Assembly (NCBI GenBank): GCA_035275065.1 | Contig: DATENM010000055.1 | Coordinates: 124,001-188,000, forward strand | DNA from: Blastocatellia bacterium | GTDB lineage: Bacteria > Acidobacteriota > Blastocatellia > UBA7656 | Direction: 5' to 3' | DNA: 64,000 nucleotides | Part shown: positions 52,329 to 61,448 of the stretch, in pieces | Layout: each line of letters starts with the position of its first letter | How positions within the stretch are numbered: position 1 is the stretch's first letter | Notes under the pieces: model-generated | Database searches by the model: none | What the model was told of the DNA's origin: nothing | The model's input: the letters and a program-made list of their open reading frames with translations, nothing else | Translations under genes and position numbers: made by a program

Positions 52329-53219
52329 TTATAAGTATTTCTCTTCGTAACTCGTCCCTCTCGCTGAATACTGGGAACCATAGCTGTTTGATCTGGTGCT
52401 GTACTTACTCTCATAAAATGGCCCGGTTCTTGTGGGATGCTGAATGGCAAACGTGGCAGTAATGACGTTGATTCCAACTTTGAAATCATAATTCACTACT
52501 GGCGATTGAATGGAGAAGAGAGAAGATAAAGAACTAGGATTAACGACGATGACTCTTTGGGCCGTAACGGTAGGAGTAGCGATGGAAAATGTCGCTACTT
52601 GGGCGCTGGGAGCGGAGATGATGCTGATAAGAACAGTCGGACTCTGAAGAGAAAAAACACTTGATAGTGCTGCGGTAGATAGAACTGAATCGGAAACAAT
52701 GGCGGGGGATTGAATCGAGAAGCTTGCTGACTGGGCTGTGGGCTGAACTGTTACTGGGGTTTCAATGCTGACCGTGGGTGCTTGCAGGCTGAACGTGGCA
52801 GACTGAGCCGATAAGGAAAGATTCGAGTCCGTAACTACAGAAGGGGCTTGAATGGAGAAGGTAGCTTGTTCAACGGTCGAGACTGTCCTTGTCTCAGGTA
52901 TGGCCTGCGATGCCTGAATAGAGAAGGTGGCCTGCTGCGCTGATTGACTCAGATTTTGATCCGTATTAACTACTGGGGTCTGGGTTGAAAAGATGCTTGT
53001 TCCTGCGGTAATGGCAAGAACTTGACCTGTCGTTATGATAGGTGCCTGGATAGAGTAAGTAGCTGCCTGAACCGTGGGTGAGACTGTCGCTCCCAGCAGT
53101 GCGGTTACAGTCGCTATTGAAAACACTGCGCTCTGCACTACGGGTGCCGAAGAAACGTTAAAGAACGGTTTTTTGACGTAGAGTGATTTTGCTGGAAATG
53201 AGCGCCCGATGCGAGCCAT
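52329..53219 (-). CDS. 22-residue-repeat fibre protein
   Basis: The 296-residue protein has about 11 tandem repeats of about 22 residues (consensus QSATFSIQAPxV, about 28-265), preceded by a short N-terminal segment MARIGRSFPAKSLYVKK and followed by FYESKYSTRSNSYGSQYSA. The regular spacing implies a beta-solenoid or stacked beta-strand fibre. I do not recognise a named family. It overlaps neither neighbour and lies 1 nt after the next gene. Confidence 0.6.
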   Translation of the reverse strand: MARIGRSFPAKSLYVKKPFFNVSSAPVVQSAVFSIATVTALLGATVSPTVQAATYSIQAPIITTGQVLAITAGTSIFSTQTPVVNTDQNLSQSAQQATFSIQASQAIPETRTVSTVEQATFSIQAPSVVTDSNLSLSAQSATFSLQAPTVSIETPVTVQPTAQSASFSIQSPAIVSDSVLSTAALSSVFSLQSPTVLISIISAPSAQVATFSIATPTVTAQRVIVVNPSSLSSLFSIQSPVVNYDFKVGINVITATFAIQHPTRTGPFYESKYSTRSNSYGSQYSARGTSYEEKYL

Positions 53220-53220
53220 A

Positions 53221-54411
53221 TCAGTAAGTGTTTGAACGATTAATTGCTTGTCGAATCACGACTGCTTTATTGGGTGTGCTTGATGGCGGGGTGCCGGGAG
53301 TGTAATCAATATAGACCCATAGTGCAGTAACTTGAACTTTATTCACATTAGAAGCAGTGAGCTTTACGCCAGCTTGCATTGAATCAAGCGTTGTGTTCGT
53401 CCAGGCTGATCCGTCAGGGTCGTTATATAAAGTATGGACATATACATCGGTAGCTGCGGTCTGATAGCTTTTCCAGGTCGTAAGGTTCGGGATAATCGCG
53501 CTGCCCTGGCTGACTGTTCCGCCAGAGGTTTTAATTACTTCGGTTTTGAATGCAGTGGTTGCATCGGCAGTATCGTTTCTGAATCGAGCACCGATTTGTA
53601 CAACGTTAACCGTATCGTATGACTGAATCCCCGATGCGCTCATATTGTATAGGTCTTCGTTATTGAGGGTTCCCGAATTTACAAAATCGGTAGCGTCATT
53701 GGGGGGAGTTTCGTCAACTAACCCCCAGTTGGTTGAACTGCCCGCTCCCCCGGCGGTTTGAAGCCACGCATTAGAATCTCCTGCGGAATCGGGGCGTATA
53801 ATGATAACTTTCCCAGTGCCGGGGTAGCCTGTTTGATTCGAGCCAGAAGAATCGTTTATCTTCCAGTCATCAAAGTAAATGTCATTGGTTGTCTGAGTGC
53901 CAGTAACATTTCCAATTAAAGCCCTAGCCCATGAACCTTGATTAGAATTTGAACCTGAGGCGAATACACTTCCATTCAAACGAGCCTCTAGTGTTCCTGG
54001 GCTGGTTGAGGCGTCGTTTTTCAGTTCGACGTAGTACCATTGGTCGTGTGTCAAAGCAGAAGAGGGTGAGCCAATTTGTGTTCCGTCTGATTTCAGAAGT
54101 ACCAAAGTATCATCAGTTTTCAATGTAATATTTCCAACGGAAACATTTCCCGTTGTTGACCAGCGAACAAGCTGAGTATTCGCATTGACTGAAGCATGAA
54201 TCAATATAGCAATGCCTATATAACCCACAGTTGTTTGATTGGAGGTAAAGATAATCTGCCTCCAAAAGCCTGCGCCGCCATTCACTCTGCCGTGATTGGT
54301 GCCGGAACGGGGGTTGGTCGTCACAATTGATACCGGAGCGGAGTTAGTAGAGAACTCTATGCCATCGGTTGTGCTATTCAATTCAAACCCTGATGTGAAA
54401 AGGCGGGCCAT
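53221..54411 (-). CDS. LamG/concanavalin-like phage surface protein
   Basis: The 396-residue protein has a jelly-roll domain (about 1-190: FTSGFELNSTTDGIEFST ... HDQWYYVELKNDAS ... IYFDDWKINDSSG) of the LamG-like type, then a second beta-rich domain (about 205-375). It may bind host glycans or decorate the capsid. Confidence 0.65.
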   Translation of the reverse strand: MARLFTSGFELNSTTDGIEFSTNSAPVSIVTTNPRSGTNHGRVNGGAGFWRQIIFTSNQTTVGYIGIAILIHASVNANTQLVRWSTTGNVSVGNITLKTDDTLVLLKSDGTQIGSPSSALTHDQWYYVELKNDASTSPGTLEARLNGSVFASGSNSNQGSWARALIGNVTGTQTTNDIYFDDWKINDSSGSNQTGYPGTGKVIIIRPDSAGDSNAWLQTAGGAGSSTNWGLVDETPPNDATDFVNSGTLNNEDLYNMSASGIQSYDTVNVVQIGARFRNDTADATTAFKTEVIKTSGGTVSQGSAIIPNLTTWKSYQTAATDVYVHTLYNDPDGSAWTNTTLDSMQAGVKLTASNVNKVQVTALWVYIDYTPGTPPSSTPNKAVVIRQAINRSNTY

Positions 54412-54426
54412 TATTGTTTGTAGGTC

Positions 54427-54936
54427 TTAGACTTCAATAACCATATAACAGTAAGCGTTGACTGCTGCTCCTGCGGTCACACGGATGCGCCCGAACTTCG
54501 ACACCTGGATCACCGGCTCTAAACCGAGGGGAAATTGTTTCACGTATTGGTTCGTTGGTGCGATGAATTGGACATCAAACATTCGGACAGAAGCAATCGA
54601 GCCCTCCGAAGTAGACGTATAGCCAGTGGATGTAGTTCCCACTGGAATCAAGTTAGTGGTGGGGTCGCCTCCCGCCAGGGCTGGCCCGTCCAACTTGTTT
54701 ATATCGGCGGCGGCGGCGGCGGTGACTGTTGCTGCGACATCGGTTTCAAGTAGTTCGCATTTGATCGGCGTTGCCGCAGCGGAACCGTCAAAGGAAATAC
54801 CCCATTCCTTGATCTTTGCAACCACAGTAGCACTCGCCTTCACCTGGAGTAATGTTTTGATTGAGGTGCCTGTTGTAACGGCGACTTGAGCTGCCGTTGT
54901 GGGTGAAGCTCCGTTTGCAATGAGATATAAGGCCAT
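54427..54936 (-). CDS. Phage structural protein
   Basis: The 169-residue protein is Ala/Thr-rich and predicted beta-sheet. It lies among capsid-associated genes and ends GAAVNAYCYMVIEV. A minor capsid or decoration role is inferred from position only. Confidence 0.55.
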   Translation of the reverse strand: MALYLIANGASPTTAAQVAVTTGTSIKTLLQVKASATVVAKIKEWGISFDGSAAATPIKCELLETDVAATVTAAAAADINKLDGPALAGGDPTTNLIPVGTTSTGYTSTSEGSIASVRMFDVQFIAPTNQYVKQFPLGLEPVIQVSKFGRIRVTAGAAVNAYCYMVIEV

Positions 54937-54941
54937 AAAAG

Positions 54942-55367
54942 CTAATTGAGGTTAATGATGCCTTCTGCGTCCCACTGCAACGTGAAGTTTCCGGCTGAAG
55001 ATGATTTATCCGCGCCAAAATCTATGTAGCAGATAAGCTCGTCTGCCGAAGACGCACCGCCACGACTCTTATAAAGGACTGCACCGCGAGCCGTGATGGT
55101 CGAGGTAGACCACGTAAGATCATCGGCATCAAAGACACCTTCGTTGTCGGTGTTGTCTGCGGTGACTGCTTTATTCGCCAGAGCCGAGCCGCCTGCACTA
55201 TAGCCTGTTCCTGATACTTCGTTGGTAACATCAGATCGTTTGGTATGGGCGTCCTGGTCTGCTGTATAGGTAGAGGTGACGAGCATTACCTTGATCGTGT
55301 CGCTATCCAAGTCCAATGCGCCATTCATGATGTCGCGCTTGAATGAATTGTAGATTACGCTTGCCAT
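54942..55367 (-). CDS. Conserved phage head/tail protein
   Basis: The 141-residue protein resembles a recurrent phage family by the pattern VMLVTSTYTADQDAHTKRSD and VTNEVSGTGYSAGG. It is probably a small structural or completion protein. It is 4 nt from its neighbour. Confidence 0.65.
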   Translation of the reverse strand: MASVIYNSFKRDIMNGALDLDSDTIKVMLVTSTYTADQDAHTKRSDVTNEVSGTGYSAGGSALANKAVTADNTDNEGVFDADDLTWSTSTITARGAVLYKSRGGASSADELICYIDFGADKSSSAGNFTLQWDAEGIINLN

Positions 55368-55368
55368 A

Positions 55369-55557
55369 TTACTTCTTTAATTCAAGGGTTCTTGCCTTGA
55401 TTTCGACTTCAATGTTTTTAATGCGATTTTGGAGATCAGTTTTCTTGGCTTTCAGAACTTCGATTCTCTGCTCAAGCCATTCTTTGGAACGGACAATCTT
55501 TCCGTCCTCATCCCGTACGATTCCCCTGCGGGCTTCTGTTTCTTTTCTTGTAGGCAT
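55369..55557 (-). CDS. Small coiled-coil phage protein
   Basis: The 62-residue basic protein is nearly all helix (KEWLEQRIEVLKAKKTDLQN). Function unknown. Its ATG is preceded by a weak Shine-Dalgarno. Confidence 0.55.
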   Translation of the reverse strand: MPTRKETEARRGIVRDEDGKIVRSKEWLEQRIEVLKAKKTDLQNRIKNIEVEIKARTLELKK

Positions 55558-55576
55558 GATGATTAATGTTTGGCCC

Positions 55577-55612
55577 GCTCATCTCTACCCCGTGAGGTGG
55601 GGCAGAGTGAGC
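55577..55612 (-). other. Intergenic hairpin
   Basis: GCTCATCTCTACCCC (55577-55591) pairs with GGGGCAGAGTGAGC (55599-55612) with small mismatches. No T-tract; possible transcript-end or processing hairpin between structural genes. Confidence 0.5.
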
Positions 55613-55623
55613 AGACCGTTGCT

Positions 55624-56118
55624 TTAGATGGCTTCCATTCCTGGAAGGAAAGCAAAGGGAGTGTTGATGTAGACTGCGTTCGGGACAACGGTAGCATCGT
55701 CAAGGTCAGTCGTGCCGCCAACAAAGTCTCCTGTGCCGGTCGGGTTGACGATAACAAAGCCGATGACTGCTTGACCGCTTGAAACGGTCGGGAACACCAC
55801 GCCCGCTAAGGTTGTGGCTTGTGTGCCTGCCGTAGCACTGACTGTGCCTGAGCTATCAATCGTCAAGACATAGACATTGAACTTGGCATTGGTGATAGTT
55901 CCTGAGATGACGATTTCTGCGGTGGTCTTTTTTGCCAGTACCCCTTCCACATAAGCGTAGGTGGTGTTGGCAATCTTAACCTTGGGTTTACTCGAAGAGC
56001 CGATGACTAACCCGGCTGAGTTCAAACAAATCGAAGAGAGGGGCCGTTGCAGCTTGTCCAAAAGCGCCTCAAACTCTGCAAGGCTATTGGGGAACTTGAT
56101 TGATCGTGTTCGTGACAT
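55624..56118 (-). CDS. Capsid-associated beta protein
   Basis: The 164-residue protein directly follows the major capsid gene. It has an N-terminal helical part (FPNSLAEFEALLDKLQRPL) and a long beta-rich region with a Gly/Thr content typical of decoration proteins. Assignment by position and composition. Confidence 0.55.
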   Translation of the reverse strand: MSRTRSIKFPNSLAEFEALLDKLQRPLSSICLNSAGLVIGSSSKPKVKIANTTYAYVEGVLAKKTTAEIVISGTITNAKFNVYVLTIDSSGTVSATAGTQATTLAGVVFPTVSSGQAVIGFVIVNPTGTGDFVGGTTDLDDATVVPNAVYINTPFAFLPGMEAI

Positions 56119-56134
56119 AGTTTTTAGAAGTAGC

Positions 56135-56160
56135 CCTGCCCCTCATTGCTGAAGGGCAGG
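56135..56160 (-). other. Hairpin downstream of the capsid gene
   Basis: CCTGCCCCTCA (56135-56145) and TGAAGGGCAGG (56150-56160) form a stable stem with one mismatch just after the MCP stop. No T-tract, so it may stabilise the MCP mRNA. Confidence 0.5.
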
Positions 56161-56169
56161 ATTAATTAC

Positions 56170-57273
56170 TTAGGCGAACTTCACGAAAGCGTGAACGCCG
56201 AACTTGCGACGATCATCAGCTACTTTCGCGTCGTACACGAACAAGTCCTTATAGGCAGTTCCGAAGTTACCGATCAGGTCTTCCTCCATTCCAACTTCCA
56301 ATGCTTTGTCAGCAAAGGTCAGGAACGACCGATGGCCTCCAAGAATGTGATAGCCATTGGTGTTGTCTCCGGTCAGACGGTTGCTCTTGATGATTTTGAA
56401 TCCTTCAAGAGTTCCCATGTAGCCCTTAACAACCAAGTCTTGGAAGGCAGGCTCGACGGCGAGCTTGATACCAGTGTCTTTTGCCATCGTAGTCCAGGCA
56501 GCCGGAGGAATAACTAAGAAGCGGTCTTCCTCTGGGACTTCAGCCTCATCAAGATACTGCTTGAGAGCTAAAGTCATCGTCAGGAATGACGGGTTAGAGC
56601 CACCGTTATCAACGGTCTTCACCGTATTAGACTGGATGGTGTAGGAAGCACCAGCGCCGATTGCGCCACCAGTGTAGGCAGAGGTCAAGTCATCACTGTC
56701 ATCCTCAATGACAATAGCCGTTGAAGACGAATAGGATTTTACGCGATACCAGACAGAGTGGCCGGTAGCCTTGAACGGCTTGCCAACCATACCAGAGGTA
56801 AAGGTGGTGCCTGAGCCGGTGACTGCGCCGGTCGTGACATCAACCGTTACCGTACCAGTCGTGTAGTCAGTGCCGTACCAGTTACCGGAAGCCACATCAG
56901 CGTAGAAACCCAAGAGGAACGTCATAATGTTCTTCCTGCGCTCGCTGGCAGTCTGTTCTAAGACAGTGCCTTTTGGATTCTTAATGTAGCTGGCCCACCT
57001 ATCAATGGTCTTTTCCTTCCAATAGAAGGATTTCTTTTGGGCGATGCGGAATACGGTGTTTACTTCCGTCAGGTCATCAGCCGTGAGATTAGAACCGCTG
57101 TAGTCCTTTTCTGAAATCTTGTTCAGTGCCAAAATATTCAAAACAGAACCAACGGCATTAATCTCACCCTCGTAGTCGCGGTTTACGATTTCATCAATCG
57201 GGGCGTTTTCGTAGATTTTCTTGATAAGCTTCTGCGAAAAGCCTTCCGCAACCTTAGTTGCATATGCACTCAT
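56170..57273 (-). CDS. Major capsid protein
   Basis: The 367-residue protein lies downstream of the scaffold gene. The segment EPAFQDLVVKGYMGTLEGF with KIIKSNRL is like HK97-fold coat proteins of the P22 type. A beta-rich insertion (about 130-215: TGTVTVDVTTGAVTGSGTTF ...) could be an I-domain-like addition. Confidence 0.75.
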   Translation of the reverse strand: MSAYATKVAEGFSQKLIKKIYENAPIDEIVNRDYEGEINAVGSVLNILALNKISEKDYSGSNLTADDLTEVNTVFRIAQKKSFYWKEKTIDRWASYIKNPKGTVLEQTASERRKNIMTFLLGFYADVASGNWYGTDYTTGTVTVDVTTGAVTGSGTTFTSGMVGKPFKATGHSVWYRVKSYSSSTAIVIEDDSDDLTSAYTGGAIGAGASYTIQSNTVKTVDNGGSNPSFLTMTLALKQYLDEAEVPEEDRFLVIPPAAWTTMAKDTGIKLAVEPAFQDLVVKGYMGTLEGFKIIKSNRLTGDNTNGYHILGGHRSFLTFADKALEVGMEEDLIGNFGTAYKDLFVYDAKVADDRRKFGVHAFVKFA

Positions 57274-57303
57274 TTAATGTTTTTTAGTATTGCCAACCGC
57301 GAG

Positions 57304-58005
57304 CTATTCAATCTCTTCGATAAGTCCAGCATCCAGAAGTTCCTTATACCGCTTGTAATCGGTTTTCCTGATGACGATAGACTCTTCTATTGAGACTTTC
57401 TTTGGTTTTACAGACTCTTTCGGGCCACCTGTGCCAGTGTTTAATACTTGGCGCGGTGTGTTCTTGGAAGTTGGGGTAGAAGACTTGTGAAGGAATGCAT
57501 CTACGAGAACTTCAACGGGTGCGCCCCGGTGCGTAGGCTTAGAAGCGAACTCCTTGAACTCGCGCTCCTTCCCTGAAAGATCAGGGTTGGCGCTGATTGC
57601 GAACTCAAGAGAATTGTTCCACTTCTCATCCTCATCTCGCTTCTGCTGTGCTGCAAGGGCAAGATCAGCTTTCCTTTCGGAAATGAGTTGCCTTCTTGAT
57701 ATATCCTTTTCAATCTCGCTCATAAACTCCCAAGACGGGAATGCTGCCTTCAGTTCTGTCTCGGTTGGTTGATTTGTCAATTCCCTGCGAGATTCTCTTT
57801 CCTTAAGCTTGGCTTGAAGGATTTGATTCTCCCTGGTGGATTCAGAGAACTTTGCTTTGTAGTCAATTCCTTCATCGGGATTTGGCTCTTGGGGCTGGTT
57901 TGCTGGCTCCTGCGGGGTTTCCGGTGTCTCGCCACCATTGAGGTTTAAAGTGTCCTCTTGCACTTCTTCCGTCACCTCTTGGGTGGTTTGGATTTCTTTT
58001 TCCAT
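57304..58005 (-). CDS. Scaffolding-like protein
   Basis: The 233-residue protein is very acidic at its N-terminus (Glu/Gln/Pro-rich about 1-45), helical in the middle and Lys-rich near the end (GPKESVKPKKVSIEES). Location right before the capsid gene and composition fit a capsid scaffold. Confidence 0.7.
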   Translation of the reverse strand: MEKEIQTTQEVTEEVQEDTLNLNGGETPETPQEPANQPQEPNPDEGIDYKAKFSESTRENQILQAKLKERESRRELTNQPTETELKAAFPSWEFMSEIEKDISRRQLISERKADLALAAQQKRDEDEKWNNSLEFAISANPDLSGKEREFKEFASKPTHRGAPVEVLVDAFLHKSSTPTSKNTPRQVLNTGTGGPKESVKPKKVSIEESIVIRKTDYKRYKELLDAGLIEEIE

Positions 58006-58054
58006 CTAAGTTGTACCCGTCCCATTTAAGGGGTTTGGGTGGTTGATTAACGAC

Positions 58055-58351
58055 TTAACTTTGATTCTCTGCCTGCTTCTCTTGGATAGCCGTAATGAGT
58101 GTCGGCTTGTTGCTGTACTGTGCCGGGTTTAAACCAAGCTCAGTTGCAAGCGCATCAAGCTTTTCTCGATTCAGCTTATTGAGGTCAACTGCTTTATCCT
58201 CCAGCTCGGCCAGAAACTCCTTGTATACAGCCCGCTGCTCCTCGCTCAGATAAGACCTGCGCGCTCTCAGAAACTCGATCTCTGATTCGGTGAGTGACAC
58301 TGGCTCTTTGGCGACGATTTCAGCTAAAACCTTTTGTGATTGTTCGTCCAT
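58055..58351 (-). CDS. Small phage protein with a Rho-N/SAP-like C-terminus
   Basis: The 98-residue acidic helical protein ends LNKLNREKLDALATELGLNP, with the pattern of a Rho N-terminal/SAP-like helical fold (Asn-Lys-Leu ... LNPAQYSNKPTL). Function unknown. Confidence 0.55.
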   Translation of the reverse strand: MDEQSQKVLAEIVAKEPVSLTESEIEFLRARRSYLSEEQRAVYKEFLAELEDKAVDLNKLNREKLDALATELGLNPAQYSNKPTLITAIQEKQAENQS

Positions 58352-58377
58352 AAAATGAATAAATGATTTGACGACCT

Positions 58378-58692
58378 TTACAGATTGTATTTTTGCTTCA
58401 ACTGGCCTTCTAACGCTTTGCGCTCCTTTTCAGGGGCGGTTAGAAAGTCAGTGAGCATTTGAAGTATCCGGGCATAGGCTTTGTAGTAGAGTTCTTTCTT
58501 GTCGCTGTTTTCCCAGTGGCGCAGCTCCTCGTTTGCTCGTGCAAGCTCAATAGGTAAGAATTTCTTGAGGTCATCAATAGTAAAGTCAGGCTTGTTCAAA
58601 ATCTCGGCCCACTGCAAATATACCTGCCTCTCTTGTTCTTTAAGCTCGCTGTAGTCTTTGACGCCCAGCCGTTCGAGAATCTGTTTAAGCAT
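58378..58692 (-). CDS. Small helical phage protein
   Basis: The 104-residue helical protein follows the portal with an 8-nt overlap. It begins MLKQILERLGVKDYSELKEQ. No family recognised. Confidence 0.55.
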   Translation of the reverse strand: MLKQILERLGVKDYSELKEQERQVYLQWAEILNKPDFTIDDLKKFLPIELARANEELRHWENSDKKELYYKAYARILQMLTDFLTAPEKERKALEGQLKQKYNL

Positions 58693-60415
58693 TGATTTGA
58701 GTAGGTGGGGTTAATATCTGATCGAGCGTTACTCCTTGAGGGGCAGGCAAAGCGGGCATACCCTGTCCTGGTAATCCCTGCCCTGGCATACCGGGCATTT
58801 GCTGCATCATACCCACTTGCTGCTTCTCAAACTCCATCACTTCCTTTGTCTCGTCAGGTGAAAGACCCATCCAATCAAGAATCTTCTTCTGGTAGATTTC
58901 TCGAAGAGGTTGGTTCGTCGGGAACTCAGTTACTCCAATCTTCATCTTCTGAATAGAATCAATCGAATCCTGCTCTTTCTCGGCCAAGGTAGTAACTCTG
59001 GTCTTGTAGCCTGACTTCGATTTCCAATCCTCTGGCTTTAGCTCTTTGGCAAAGTAGTTACCATTGACTGATTTCTTGTAAAGCTTTACCGCATCAAGCT
59101 TGTCCGGGTTGGCTTCGACGATCATTACAAACTTATCTCCAAGGTCTTTCCATACCTGCCGGTAGAACTTGGACATTGAAGTAATACGCTTCTGAGCTTT
59201 GGCATCCAACAGCTTCACCTCGCCCAAAGTTACCTGCCCCTCTGGGGATTCGCCTTTCTCAATTGCGGTGGCAGCAGTCGAGCGTTCTACCATCCCGATA
59301 AGGAACTGCATTTCGTCTAGTGATTCGGAAAGGTCTGGAACCTCTACGCGCTTTAATACCTTCTGAATATCTCCGTCTTTGCCTGCTGGAATAGGATACC
59401 AGCCAAAGGGTGCAGGCTGGTAGGTAGTCGGGTTGAAACCTTCAATCGAAGAGTTGTAGAAGTTCATCCCGAAATTTCTCAAGGTCCTATTCTCTACAAG
59501 CTGGGAGAGCCATACGTTCAAAACTTGATTCGGGACTCTGGCCACATCAGCCCAGCCATCGCTCCAGAAGTCGGTGCGCTCAATATCATCCGCCCAGGTG
59601 ACGAAGGGATAGAAGTTGATGTTCATCACCTCTTTCAAAGGCTTTTGCATAAGAACCTGGCCTTCAGCCGTGACACAGAGAATGATCTTATCTTCCTTGG
59701 CTTCCTCGTCCCAAACCTTCACATAATGCTCGTTCAATTCAACATAGGTTTCGCCAAGGATAGGGTTATTGGCATCAGGGACTCCCATGTCAGACATTCG
59801 CTGGTTCTTGTCCTGCATTATGCGGGTGTTCTCCTCGTTCTTGATAAGCCCTGCGTTGGTGGCAAAGAACTCCTTGAGCTTTGTGATTGCCTCCTGGTCA
59901 TACATCGGGTTCTGGGCCACATCCGAGAGGGCGCTGAAGATGCCTGTATGGATTACGCGGCGGGCTGTCTCAATATCTGAAGGGTCTATGTAGCGATCTA
60001 CCAGCACATCCTGCGGGTCTAAAACTTCAACGTAGAACTGACCGTTGACGATATTCAGCTTTATGAAGCTGCGGCCATAGAGAAGCACCTGTTTCTTATC
60101 TATGATGTCCTTGATCTCAAGCTTATTCATATCGAATACCCATTTCCAGTATTCATTCATGAAAAGCTCTTTCTGCTTATCGTTGTCCAGATTCTCGTAG
60201 TAGTTGTCCGGGGGATCATCAATGCCTGAAAGAATCGTCCTCATGGACTCCTTCATCAGAGGAACATTGACAGACTGGCGCTGGGTCAATCTGTTCACAA
60301 TCACAGTGTCGCGGTAGAGGGTGTAGTTATCCGTCCATTGGGAATGGCGGCGCTCGCGGAACTTCCGGTCACTTTCCAGATTCGTTTGTAATGTGTCGTA
60401 GGATAGGGGTTGCAT
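58685..60415 (-). CDS. Phage portal protein
   Basis: The 576-residue protein has the portal layout of P22-like phages: helical N-terminus (TLQTNLESDRKFRERRHSQW), a stem/wing core with VLDPQDVLVDRYIDPSD and a Pro/Gly/Met-rich tail (MMQQMPGMPGQGLPGQGMP). It forms the dodecameric DNA channel and binds terminase. ATG 60415 has no Shine-Dalgarno and directly follows a terminator-like hairpin. Confidence 0.8.
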   Translation of the reverse strand: MQPLSYDTLQTNLESDRKFRERRHSQWTDNYTLYRDTVIVNRLTQRQSVNVPLMKESMRTILSGIDDPPDNYYENLDNDKQKELFMNEYWKWVFDMNKLEIKDIIDKKQVLLYGRSFIKLNIVNGQFYVEVLDPQDVLVDRYIDPSDIETARRVIHTGIFSALSDVAQNPMYDQEAITKLKEFFATNAGLIKNEENTRIMQDKNQRMSDMGVPDANNPILGETYVELNEHYVKVWDEEAKEDKIILCVTAEGQVLMQKPLKEVMNINFYPFVTWADDIERTDFWSDGWADVARVPNQVLNVWLSQLVENRTLRNFGMNFYNSSIEGFNPTTYQPAPFGWYPIPAGKDGDIQKVLKRVEVPDLSESLDEMQFLIGMVERSTAATAIEKGESPEGQVTLGEVKLLDAKAQKRITSMSKFYRQVWKDLGDKFVMIVEANPDKLDAVKLYKKSVNGNYFAKELKPEDWKSKSGYKTRVTTLAEKEQDSIDSIQKMKIGVTEFPTNQPLREIYQKKILDWMGLSPDETKEVMEFEKQQVGMMQQMPGMPGQGLPGQGMPALPAPQGVTLDQILTPPTQINA

Positions 60416-60416
60416 G

Positions 60417-60459
60417 AAAGAAAAACGGCCCGTAGCCCTTTGCAGAGCTATGAGCCGTT
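60417..60459 (-). terminator. Terminator-like hairpin before the portal gene
   Basis: A stem of about 15 bp (arms starting AACGGC and ending GCCGTT; 60424-60459) is followed on the minus strand by TTTTTCTTT, immediately before the portal ATG. It should end the moron transcript unless antiterminated. Confidence 0.65.
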
Positions 60460-60572
60460 CGGTGTATGCCGTGTTCGTCTCGGATTCGCGGTTTGCCCGC
60501 GCCGTTTGATTACATCATAAGTATATCAAATTGCATTTTTTAGAGGCTGTGGATAACTATGCGGATAATGGC

Positions 60573-61187
60573 CTATAGTATCTTTGGAGGAAGCCATACC
60601 AACTGACCATTCTTATTACCTATTCCTTGGAACCTGAACTTGCGTTCCTGATACCAAGGCATCCACTCCGGCCTATATTTAATAGTGATCTCAACTGTAG
60701 CACTGGTAACTGGGTCCTTGAATAGAAGCCTTGGGAGGGGGAACGTGATAGATCGCTTCTCATTCGAGTTCAGCGTTTCAGCTATATGGTTTGGTCCAGG
60801 GCTAATATCCAAACTACCCAAACCAGCTACTTTATTAGGATCGTCGGAAGGTATTTTCTTCTGAATATCATCATTGAACACATAAGGCTCTATGTCCTTA
60901 AGGGAGGTAGAAACTATAACTTCGTGTAAGGGCAGGTAGCTATCGTTACTCAAAACGAACGAGATGACTTGGGGATCTGGAAAGGTGGTATCTGGGGAAA
61001 CAGAAACCTTTGGTGTAAAATTGTAAATGGTTCCTACTATCGTCATCAAAACTGAGATTGCTACAACAAGCGACCAAAGAAAACGGAAACGATCAAAATG
61101 CACCTTGAGATTACTTCTCAAGGATTTCGTTTCTGTTTTCTTATAAGTTCCTCCTGGTTTTCGTTTACGCCTGTTTTTCCTTTTCAT
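60573..61187 (-). CDS. Membrane protein, probable moron
   Basis: The 204-residue protein has a basic N-terminus, one membrane helix (about 38-58: LWSLVVAISVLMTIVGTIYN) and a C-terminal beta-rich domain (about 65-204). It lies between terminase and portal genes with large gaps on both sides and its own terminator, as lysogenic-conversion (moron) genes do. It is not a known packaging protein; function unknown. Confidence 0.6.
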   Translation of the reverse strand: MKRKNRRKRKPGGTYKKTETKSLRSNLKVHFDRFRFLWSLVVAISVLMTIVGTIYNFTPKVSVSPDTTFPDPQVISFVLSNDSYLPLHEVIVSTSLKDIEPYVFNDDIQKKIPSDDPNKVAGLGSLDISPGPNHIAETLNSNEKRSITFPLPRLLFKDPVTSATVEITIKYRPEWMPWYQERKFRFQGIGNKNGQLVWLPPKIL

Positions 61188-61286
61188 AACACAAACAATC
61201 CAAGAGTAACCGCGAGACTATGCGAATCTGGCGTGACGAAGAGAAGCCGCCAGTTATGACCAAAACGTAATGTATCGCACCTAACT

Positions 61287-61448
61287 TTACTTACCAGGGG
61301 AGTCTCTTTTCAAGTAATCTACGGCTTGGAGCTCCAAGCGGAACTCCGTAGGGTCATTCTCCCCCTTCTTCTCGACAATCAACTTGTCGTGCGGTTGCAT
61401 CTGCCGAATCTTCTTGAGGATAGCTTTCTCGTTCTCGGTGAGTTTCAT
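61287..61448 (-). CDS. Small phage protein coupled to terminase
   Basis: The 53-residue protein starts MKLTENEKAILKKIRQM. Its ATG overlaps the terminase stop as ATGA with GGAG just upstream, indicating coupled translation. Function unknown. Confidence 0.65.
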   Translation of the reverse strand: MKLTENEKAILKKIRQMQPHDKLIVEKKGENDPTEFRLELQAVDYLKRDSPGK

